DNA from: Discostella pseudostelligera
Lineage: Eukaryota; Bacillariophyta; Thalassiosirophyceae; Thalassiosirales; Thalassiosiraceae
Assembly: GCA_036940085.1 (NCBI GenBank)
Contig: JALLBK010000920.1
Coordinates: 1 to 12,669, forward strand
Direction: 5' to 3'
Length of the DNA: 12,669 bases
Shown here: positions 1 through 7,683 of the stretch, in pieces
How the letters are laid out: each line of letters begins with the position of its first letter
Numbering within the stretch: the stretch's first letter is position 1
Translations under genes and position numbers: made by a program
Notes under the pieces: generated by a model
Database searches by the model: none
What the model was told of the DNA's origin: nothing
The model's input: the letters and a program-made list of their open reading frames with translations, nothing else

Positions 1-184
1 GTGATGCCAACGCGGACCACGGGGGGGTGCGCGGCTACGGATGCCATCCATTGTACGAGGAGTATGTCATCCATCTCCTCCCTCACCTCCTCCATGATGC
101 AATTGTCCGACATACTCTTTATTGATTATTCGATCTATCAATAATACTCCAATGTCAAATAGGCTTTGGATGGTGGAGGGTGGA
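1..184. other. Left edge, no gene seen
   Basis: I see no convincing coding sequence here. A short inverted repeat (TTATTGAT at 119-126 against ATCAATAA at 137-144) is present, and the sequence runs into the tandem repeat that begins near 185. Confidence 0.4.
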
Positions 185-543
185 GTTCCAGGTGGAGACA
201 ATTTCCCACAGGTGGAGCCACCACCACGTGGAAGCTCCAATATCTTCCATGCGGAGTCGAATTGTCTTCCACGCGTAGGAGATTTTGGATGTTTTTGACG
301 TGCAACGAAAACAAAAATCAAAAACACAAATGGTGTTTGGGAATATCCATCATCAGGAGACACCAGAGTTCCAGGTGGAGGCAATTTCCCACACCAGGTG
401 GAGCCACCACAGGTGGAGCCACCACCACGTGGAAGCTCCAATATCTTCCACGTGGAGTCGAATTGTCTTCCACGCATAGGAGATTTTGGATGTTTTTGAT
501 GTGCAACGAAAACAAAAATCAAAAACACAAATGGTGTTTGGGA
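185..543. repeat. Two-copy tandem repeat, about 160-175 bp per copy
   Basis: Copy 1 (185-342) and copy 2 (368-543) are nearly identical by eye. Both run from GTTCCAGGTGGAG through the A-rich block CGAAAACAAAAATCAAAAAC to GGTGTTTGGGA. Copy 2 is longer by about 18 bases because a CAGGTGGAGCCACCA unit is doubled inside it. Each copy contains an inverted repeat: in copy 2 it is perfect, CCACGTGGAAG (425-435) against CTTCCACGTGG (445-455) with a 9-base spacer; in copy 1 one arm is mutated. The repeat gives short open frames on both strands, but they simply follow the repeat and look non-coding. It may be part of a transposable element or a local satellite; I cannot assign a family. Confidence 0.85.
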
Positions 544-711
544 AGTGTCCCGACAAGAAAGCGGTACTGAACCGGCACTGACGGTGAAAACAGGGAAAAC
601 ATCAAAAACATGAAAAATATTCTCGAGAAATGAAAAATTCCCAGGGTTCCTCCAAAAAAGCTGAAAATTGTGTGTTTTGTGTTTGGTTTCTCCACGCTAA
701 TACCGCCCCTT
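544..711. other. Spacer between tandem repeat and inverted-repeat element
   Basis: A/T-rich sequence with no supported gene. It could belong to the same element as the tandem repeat, but I see no terminal structure that would show this. Confidence 0.35.
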
Positions 712-1096
712 AGGCCCTTCCTTACAGCGGGGATAGAAGACAGCGACAGACGATCCTTCGCTGTCGTCGGCGAGAATCTTTGAACACCCGTCCTTACAGT
801 TCCGCGATGATCCACAGGGAGAAATCCCGGCTTATTGACTATATTAGATAACTTTCACAATGTTGTCTATTCGATCTCCCGTCCTTACAGTTGTGTTTGT
901 GTCGACATCGAAGGATCATCTGTCGCTGTGGCAAAGAAAATTTCGAAGGATGAATTTCATCCTTCGAAATTTTTTGGTTTTCGAAGGATGAAATTCATTT
1001 GTTGGAAGAAAGTGTCTTGTAAGGACGGGAAATCGAACAGCGAACATCGACAGATCGTCTGTCGCTGTCGTCCATCCCCACTGTAAGGAAGGGCCT
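712..1096. mobile_element. Non-autonomous DNA transposon (MITE-like), 385 bp
   Basis: The ends form terminal inverted repeats of 44 bases (712-755 and 1053-1096) that differ at three positions by eye and start AGGCCCTTCCTTACAG. Inside are further copies of a related end motif: CCCGTCCTTACAG at 787-799 and 878-890, and its reverse complement at 1016-1029. The core (937-973) is a perfect 18-base palindrome with a one-base centre, followed by a third partial copy of TTCGAAGGATGAA. There is no transposase, so any movement would depend on an enzyme supplied elsewhere. If the terminus is read as GGCCC, the flanking triplets are TTA (710-712) and TGA (1096-1098). A 3-base duplication with one mutation would fit the PIF/Harbinger group, but that assignment is tentative. 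Confidence 0.75.
937..973. repeat. Perfect palindrome in the MITE-like element
   Basis: The 18-base left arm (937-954, starting AAAATTTCGAAGG) is the exact reverse complement of 956-973, with a single T at 955. The strand can fold into a near-loopless hairpin. A partial third copy of the arm follows at about 980-997. Confidence 0.85.
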
Positions 1097-1474
1097 GAGA
1101 TACGAGGCTCTTTCTCCTCGCTTCTTCTTTTATCACGAGGCAGGGTGAATGTTAAATAATCGTTCGTCTTCATATAAAGTACATATTGTCCCATAAGTAT
1201 TTAGCAAAGCATCGCGCGCACTTATGAAACTTTAAGTTTCATCGTACGTCCTCTGAATGACTTTTCTTTCGAAGTCCGTGGTTCGTGTCCTTCTTTGCAG
1301 CTGAACCCAGCCGGAGTCGGCGGTGACGTGTGGTGCGTCATCATGATGCATCGTCGTCTATGTTTAGGTTTAGGTTCTACTGAACTACGAGTTGGGTGAG
1401 AGCGATGCTCCTACCATACTTTCTACTCCTAATATTTAGATAGTCAACCCACCTCTACAATAGATCCCCTGACC
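1097..1474. other. Intergenic, no gene seen
   Basis: No supported open frame. The only structure noted is a small palindrome at 1224-1242 (arms ATGAAACTT/AAGTTTCAT around a central T). Two adjacent TTTAGG units near 1363-1375 are too few to mean anything telomeric. Confidence 0.35.
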
Positions 1475-2250
1475 ATGAATGTCAACATCATTGAGGAAGG
1501 GGAGGTGAGCGTGTATGCATACAAATCCATGCGACTAGCAGAGTCACCAGGCTGCTTAGTCGTAGAGAGAGGTACTAGTCTTTGGCGGCGTCAACAGCTC
1601 CAATGCAGCACATCGGCAGCCACCGACGCACCGCCCCACCCCCTCCCGACTTTGACGAATAATTGCAGCTGGTAGCAACATTGTCGCCGCCACCATAACA
1701 TCGTCTCCATATTCGTTCACATGCTGAAACAGCACGATGGTCGCCAACGCAATGATGGAAAAGAAACTCAAACATTTCTGTGTGCACTATGATTTCCTCT
1801 CTCCTCTAACACTGGCGTCCAAGCTAGAACTTCCTGTCAACGACATGGCGATCTGGTGGTCGCCTGGAATTGGTATCTAGCCCACGGAACAATAACCCGA
1901 TGCAAGCATCAGTATCATAGATACGGGCATCAAATTCGTGACATCGTCACCAACCACCACAGCACCATATTACTCAACAATCAGCAAGCCAGCAAGCAAT
2001 TGGAAGAGAGGTATTGAGATTGAGGCAACGCGGCACATGACCGACACCGGTTCGACGTCGACCTTTGCTAGGCCAACGGTATCGCCAACACCGGAGGGCA
2101 ACCCAACTCATGTATCGTAGTTCGGATGTCAAGAATACTACTTCCACGTCTTCGGTATTTTCCCGTCGTGATGACCATGTCATGATATTCACTTTGTTGC
2201 GGCTTGGTTGAACACTTCGTCGTCAAACAAGCCATGACGATCATTCCACT
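1475..2250 (+). other. Possible coding debris, P/T-rich, unidentified
   Basis: Short plus-strand frames here have Pro/Thr/Ser-rich pieces such as SSPTTTAP (from 1941) and PTVSPTPEGNPT (about 2070-2110), a style common in linkers of secreted diatom proteins. None is long enough or continuous enough to be an intact gene, and I recognise no domain. Because a decayed plus-strand block follows directly at 2251, this stretch may be the upstream part of the same dead gene. That is inference; the stretch could equally be noncoding. Confidence 0.2.
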
Positions 2251-2526
2251 CTACGGCGGGCCTTCCACAGAGGATACAGGATAATTGGTGCTGGGGGCAT
2301 GCTTTGAGGAGAATTTGGGATCGAACAAGAAGGGTGAATTCAGTGGGGCGACGGGCGATATGATGTACGGGCTGTGCTTGTCGGAGTCATGGGTATCTAA
2401 ATACTCGTTCAAGCTTGCTGTCTAGACGACCTCACTTCCATCGTCGCTTGTCCCAATCATGAGGCCGTCTAACAATCCAACGCTCACACCTGCCACCGTC
2501 TTTGAACCACTTAGATGTACATAATG
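2251..2526 (+). pseudogene. Decayed plus-strand coding block, copy 1
   Basis: One plus-strand frame gives YGGPSTEDTG, then a stop, a 43-residue open stretch, another stop, and SLVPIMRPSNNPTLTPA before a final stop at about 2524. A diverged copy at 6600-6957 gives FGPSTDDRG and HVPIMRPSNNPTTTLTPA, also in a single plus-strand frame. The two landmarks keep the same relative phase in both copies, and the difference in the second is a 6-base (two-codon) indel. This pattern suggests former coding on the plus strand. Several stops show that neither copy is an intact gene. Nucleotide similarity to copy 2 continues downstream to about 2790. The family is not recognised. Confidence 0.35.
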
Positions 2527-3311
2527 CCTCCTAATACAACCACAAGTCCTTTGCATCCTGGTCTGCACCAACCCAGCGGCTGAATCACTGTCAATAATAG
2601 CGTAGGTAGCGAAATCCGTCCAACGTGGAAGCCGTCGGATAGTGTGCTTTCAATTATGATGGCGGACGATTCTGCATCGAGTAACTACTAGTATTGCTAA
2701 CAATGTGGCGCAATAATGAGGCGCAATCAATGAATCAGACTCCGACGAGGCGGTTGGCGGTTGCTTCAGCTGAGGCTTACGGTAGATACTTCTTCGTGGC
2801 ATATTTTGCGTGTGGAATATGTTTTTGGTGGTCGTTGCCAGTTCGTCGTTGTTGATACATCTTAATAAAGTGGAAAAGTAGTACAATAGGATGAAATTAC
2901 TTTGGTCACTACATCATCTTTGTTGTTGAGAATCCGCGCCCCGCCTTCCTTGCTTCAAACGAGGTAAAACAATCGCAGAGAAGATTAAGGATGAGTTAGG
3001 AGCCTTTTTAAATGCGAATACATTACCATGCGAATGGAAATCATGGAGTGATACTCCCTAGTGCTGCATCATAAGTGTTTACAACAATTGCAATTATTAT
3101 CGCTTCGTTTGGTGCTGCTTAACGAAAAAGCAGCAGAGTGCAAATGGTGGTATGTGATTCATGCCGGTGATGCAAAGTCAGGTCTATCGCATCGACGTAT
3201 TGAGATATTGCCAATCCTACTAGGAGAATTGCGATGCAATGTTTGATGCATCAAACACTCAGCATTCATTCCGACAAACGACGAAAAACTCGTCGTCTCC
3301 AAGAACTGTTC
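2527..3311. other. Intergenic, partly duplicated at 6958-7320
   Basis: No intact gene. Stretches up to about 2790 align by eye with 6958-7205 (for example GGTTGCTTCAGCTG in both), and GCAGCAGAGTGCAAAT near 3130 resembles GCAGCAGAATGCAAAT near 7285. This supports an old segmental duplication extending toward the HSF tail that follows each copy. Confidence 0.45.
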
Positions 3312-3680
3312 TCATACTACTACTAATACAATGAAGGTGTCATGCCCGGGTAACAAAAACTTCTTCGCTAACTCAAGAGCTCTCCACGACGCTCCACGGT
3401 TCAATAGAACCTGGTGCATTTCAGTATCTGAGATGCAAGTACCGACACCACCGTCAGCCAGATCCATGATTCCAGCTGCAACATTCAAGTTGCTGTAGTA
3501 GTGACGAGCTTTCCAAAGTCAGCACTATGGCATCCATAAGTAGCAGCGCCAGCAGCAGACCCCACTGCAGCATGTGGCGTTCTAGCCTGGTGGTTGCAAG
3601 GGTGGTAGCATACTACTATCACTATCAGCCCAGGAACCCTACCATCTCCGACCTTTCCAACTTCCAACAACTAATCATCA
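3312..3680 (-). pseudogene. Degraded C-terminal fragment of a third HSF gene
   Basis: Read on the minus strand, this stretch matches only the tail of the two intact HSF genes. First comes a piece like their penultimate region (GSAAGAATYGCHSADFGKL, compare GSPAGACFGYHHADFCRRL in gene B). Then VLASQILK matches the conserved VLASQIMK. Last comes LAKKFLLPGHDTF, matching the end of gene B. The frame is broken. Two bases are missing just after VLASQILK relative to gene A, leading to a TGA at 3401-3403, and about ten bases are inserted within the WRALELAKK coding region (near 3379-3398). No DNA-binding domain, start codon or 5' exon is present, and the fragment ends just downstream of gene A's stop. 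It looks like the remnant of a tandem third copy, truncated by deletion or unequal exchange. Confidence 0.85.
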
Positions 3681-3703
3681 TCTATGTCATTGAACTGAAG
3701 GTG

Positions 3704-5609
3704 TCATTTGTCATGCCCTGGTAAACACTTCTTCGCTAACTCAAGAGCCCTCCACGGTTCAATACCTGGGTTGATTTTCATTATTTGAGATGCAAGTACT
3801 ACCACCGCCGGCATTTCCATAGCAACAACAACATTCATTATGTTGCCAGTAGTAGTGAGCCTTCCGAAGTCTGCATAGTGATGCTGTCCAAAACTAGCGC
3901 CAGCGACAAGAGACCCCAACAAAGTAGCAGGTTGTTGTCCGGTTGGCATCATGCTTGGCTGGTTGTAAGGAGGCAGTGCCGGTGCGGCTGCTGCTGGTGG
4001 TAGTGGTAGCCTAGAATCAGCAGTAGTTCCATCATTGATCCTGTCAAAAATGTGCCGCACTAGCTCCTCCTGTCGATGCTGAAATAGTATTCTCTCCAGT
4101 ATTTCAGAGTGATGTTGCATACTACTGCGGCTACTACTACTACTACTACTAGCATTAGTAGTTTCGTGCACCACATGTGCAGACGATGCCACCGCAGCAG
4201 GAAATTGATCAATCCCATGATAGGCCATGTTCTGAAGGACAGACAATGAGAGAGGAACAATAGGAACGTCCTGCTGCGCTAGACGAGAAGGAAGAGATGA
4301 AACAACCTGCTGCTGGCCAAGACGAAGAAGAACGCTCGATCCGAATGCATGTTGTGTGTTACTATTGGTAGGATAGTAACAACGATGAACAGTAGGGACT
4401 TCGACAACACCGCGGCCCATCTGCGGCTGCGGCTGCATTAGTAGGTGTCGTGCCGCCATCTCGTGCTTTGCTGAGGCCTGGTGTCCTTGTAATGAAGTAC
4501 TGACCGGCTTTTTCACTATCGAACGCATGAGGTTACAGCGTTGTTTGTCACCACGGATAAAGTTGGGGTGCATGAATGTCATACTAGTACCGCGGGGCGA
4601 AGCAACTCCTTGTCGGAAACCCCACCTGGTGTGCGAACAAGAAGGGGTGTGGTTGTTGTGGTGGATGAGTGATCATCATTTCGTGTTGCAAATTCGCGAC
4701 CACCATGAGAAGACGACGGAGGAAATGACAAAGAACAACTCTATCAACAATGTAAACTACTGTAATGTTCCAAAACGATCCCATGAAACGCACTTACCTG
4801 TAAAGTTTCCGAACAAAGCTAATGAATTTGCACTTGCAGTTCTTGCTGAAATACTTTGGAAGAATAGTTCGTTCGAGTGCTACCTTGTCTCTAATCAGAA
4901 AAGCATCGCCGCCCTCGACCCACTCGAGGATACACGGATTGCCCTTGTTGTTGTCCTGCTGCGATTCTTGTTCGATGACATCCATCAGATGCTGGGGGAA
5001 AGTGGTCGCGGCGGCATGTAGTTGGGGGTATTCGTCTCCTTCGAGGGGTGGTACGAAGTTGTTGGCGTTCTCATCAGCTTCTTCGTGGGTGTGCCACTCT
5101 GCATCGTCTTGATGTTTATTGTTGTGGTTCTTGTCTTTTCCACCATAATCGTCGTCGTCGTCCTCGGAGTTTTGGCTGGCGGCACACGAGGCCTGTGATA
5201 TCGGTGAAATTGATTCTTCTTCACCAACATCCGCAGTCGCCGCCGGAAAAACGTCCTCGCCTTGTTGGGCTTCGTCGGTGCTTACGTCACGTTCCCTGCT
5301 ACTGTGGTTGTTGGCGCTGCCATTTCTATGTTTTGGGGCACCCTCCTTCCTGCTCACGAAGTCAGTGGCATTTATGAATCGATGTTGCGGATAATGTGCT
5401 CCTCCACTTGTTCTATCGTCAGCTGCAGCGGATTTTACCACTGCGGGCGCAGCATCCTCCTTACTCGCAACGTCTTCTTGTTTGCTGGTGGTATTCCGGC
5501 GATGATATGCACTCACCAAAGTATCTTCATCGCCGGTGATGCCGTCCTCACCATTGTCATTACCGTCGACCCCTCCTTCTTCTTCATCATCATCATCATT
5601 CTGCTTCAT
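3704..5609 (-). CDS. HSF: Heat-shock-factor family transcription factor, gene A (577 aa, 2 exons)
   Basis: Predicted nuclear DNA-binding transcription factor. Exon 1 is 5609-4798 and exon 2 is 4625-3704; splicing restores one frame. The start is the first ATG after an in-frame stop. Residues 1-200 are acidic and disordered, with Asp/Glu runs and a short motif shared with gene B (HYPQHRFINATDFV, 72-85). The HSF-type DNA-binding domain spans about 202-311: TTFPQHLMDVI, WVEGGDAFLIRD, LPKYF, the recognition helix FISFVRKLYRWGF, then FMHPNFIRGDKQ. Canonical HSFs have SFVRQLNxYGF at the recognition helix, so Q-to-K and N-to-Y changes are visible. After the domain come Gln/Ser/Pro-rich linkers, a shared QQDVP-I-[VL]-PLSLS patch (388-399), an amphipathic helix EILERILF...RINDG (about 442-469) and a C-terminal block VLASQIMKINPGIEPWRALELAKK (about 547-570, segments shared with gene B). 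A classical long HR-A/B coiled coil is not obvious, so the oligomeric state is uncertain. An ACT microsatellite (about 4132-4150) encodes a Ser run. Confidence 0.93.
4626..4797 (-). other. GT-AG intron of HSF gene A (172 bp)
   Basis: The donor is TTTACAG|GTAAGTG and the acceptor CACACCAG|GTGGGG on the minus strand. Splicing joins AG+G into the Arg of KLYR and continues WGFRQ, restoring the HSF recognition-helix region. Reading through the intron instead hits TAA immediately (4794-4796). The phase-2 position is identical in gene B. Confidence 0.93.
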
Positions 5610-6599
5610 ACTACTCCTACTTTGTTGACCGCCCTTGCCACAAGCAGGCGATGACCCAATGCAACTTGTTGGACGATTAAAAGAGGTTGATTTTTGTTTT
5701 CATTCGATTTTCTCACTATTCTCCATCTCGTCATCATTCTGAAGCATGTGGTACGATACTATCTCAACCAAAGTGGTGTAGGAGTACCATGCTCCCTATT
5801 AGTATTAGATATCGTTTTTATCGTTTGCCTCTATCGTAGTTTCGTAGTTTTCAGCAACTTTGCTTGGCAAGAAGCTGCAAGAAGCTGTCGGAAGCAGCCG
5901 CGTCTGCGACTTAAGATGCAAGACTCATTCTTTTCGCTTCTTCTTTGATCGAATTCTTGGAAAGTACTTAGGAACTCATTGGGCTTCCTCAATAGAAGTA
6001 TGGATGCTTCTTCATGTTTCATATGAATTCCTCCGCCAGGCGCATAAGTAATAAGAAGAAGCGAAGAAAGACCGGGCGAAGAACCTTCAACACAACTTTA
6101 TTATTTCCCCCCTTTCTTTGGGTTTATGTATGTGTGTTATTGAGGTAGTAAATAACTCCTCCATCGCTCCATGCTCCATGATCATCTTGCTGTATCTATT
6201 TCCATCCTTCCCATACCCACCCACACACATCATGGAGATCATCGGAGGGCAACCAGCGCAGCAGCACGCACTTCGTCATCCTTGTTGTTAGGACTAGGAC
6301 TTAGGATAATCCTTCTACGACAAACGTACTAGGGAAACAACAATTGCTGGATGTGGAAATTTCTAGGCGGCGGAAGTAGAACAAGATGCTGTCTGGGCGG
6401 GGTGGTTGGTGATGAGGAGATCATCATTTTTCCGAGATGACTCTACGCATAATGATGTATGATGATTCGGACACCGGTGATGCAACATTGCCTTCCATCA
6501 TAGGTATGTTACAACATGACCATGTCATACTATCATTCGTCCATTGAATGTGATACTATCTCTACCTAGTAAAAGTCGGAATTTCTTACTGACCTACTT
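5610..6599. promoter_or_regulatory. Upstream region of HSF gene A, no gene seen
   Basis: No supported coding sequence. It must contain the gene A promoter and 5' UTR. Direct repeats of AAGAAGCTG occur near 5868-5888. Two inverted GAAnnTTC half-site pairs are present (GAAATTTC at 6356-6363; GAACCTTC near 6083), the core of a heat-shock element and so conceivably self-regulatory. They are short and expected by chance at about this frequency. Confidence 0.3.
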
Positions 6600-6957
6600 T
6601 TCCAAACTTCGGACCTTCTACAGATGATAGGGGGTACACATTGCGATTGAGAATTTAAGACTCCAGTATGGAATATGCCGCCGCTGTCAGTGAGCAGGCG
6701 ATCGATGGTCGACGATTTGATGATACCCCGACGCCGATGACGTGGGCAGCAGGACAACACTACTAAGCGTTGGTAGTAAAGATACTTACGGACCAAGGGG
6801 GGAGGGGACCTTTCAGTTTGTGACACTGGGGTATTGTGTACTAAATCCTCACTCGTGTTATCTGCCTAGACGTCCCATCGTCACATGTCCCAATCATGAG
6901 GCCGTCAAACAATCCAACAACGACACTCACACCTGCCGCCTGCCGCCATCAATGAAA
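6600..6957 (+). pseudogene. Decayed plus-strand coding block, copy 2
   Basis: Diverged twin of 2251-2526. FGPSTDDRGYTLRLRI ends at a stop, and further on in the same frame phase comes DVPSSHVPIMRPSNNPT followed by TTLTPA and a stop. The spacing between the landmarks is about 84 bases longer than in copy 1. Like its twin it has no intact gene structure, and its family is not recognised. It lies downstream of HSF gene B, as copy 1 lies downstream of the HSF pseudogene. Confidence 0.35.
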
Positions 6958-7683
6958 TTGAAACGTTGACATCCGGTTCTGCACCAAATCTCAAACCTCG
7001 CAGCAGATATGCAATATCACTATCGGGTCAATGCGGTAGTATTGAAATTTGTCCAACATTGGAGCCGTCAGGCACTGTGCGTTGTGTGTCCAATGACTGC
7101 AGCATTGCCGGATTTCTTGCTGTAAGTCAACGTATTATGAATCAGCAGATGGCACAATCAATCATGGCGAAGAGGTGGTTGCTTCAGCTGCGGGGGCTTA
7201 CCATACTACGACACTCTTCATCAACGACGGTAGAATCTTCTCTCTTCTCTGTGATGTGCATAGTAGTTCATAAAGTATAAAGTGCAGCAGAATGCAAATA
7301 CTACTACTAGGATGTTATTTTACACACCACCGTGGTCGCATCCTTCGTTGCTTAAGTTAGGTATTATTACAAAGATCACAAAGTAAGAGGTGGAGGGTAG
7401 AGAATAAAACATTAGACAGGATCTTTGTGAATATGAATTTATGCATAGTTATGTCAAGCTTCTTGGGCGGAGATTGGATACTAGTACTGCTACACTCCTT
7501 CCAAATTTGCATTTAACCTTTGACGGGCGGTGCTTAATGATTGCAGAGTGCAGACGAGTGTAGAATGATATTCAGGGCGGCGATCGTATCGGTTATTGGA
7601 ATATTGAAGAATATTGAGATGCCCACACGCTTGCAAATTCATTCAGGCGAGACTGAGCCACGTCCTCTCGAACCACGTTTTTT
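6958..7683. other. Intergenic downstream of HSF gene B
   Basis: No intact gene. The part to about 7205 is a diverged copy of about 2527-2790. The remainder should hold the 3' UTR of gene B; I could not define a poly(A) signal with confidence. Confidence 0.4.

Noticed and set aside
166..570. Plus-strand open frame of 134 codons and minus-strand 153-codon frame
   Set aside because: Both simply translate the tandem repeat twice. The repeated peptide arises from repeated DNA and has no start context or domain that supports a gene.
835..1086. Plus-strand 83-codon frame in the inverted-repeat element
   Set aside because: It spans the palindrome and a terminal repeat, which explains it without coding; it has no resemblance to a transposase.
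1363..1377. Telomere-like TTTAGG repeats
   Set aside because: Only about two units are present, and they lack the extra G of the usual TTAGGG or TTTAGGG repeats.
4527..5021. Plus-strand open frame of 164 codons
   Set aside because: It runs antisense across both HSF gene A exons and the intron and shows no domain; the minus strand carries the clear HSF domain.
6356..6363. Heat-shock-element core GAAATTTC upstream of HSF gene A
   Set aside because: A single inverted pair of half-sites, about 750 bases from the start codon, is expected by chance in a region this size; no three-unit element was seen.
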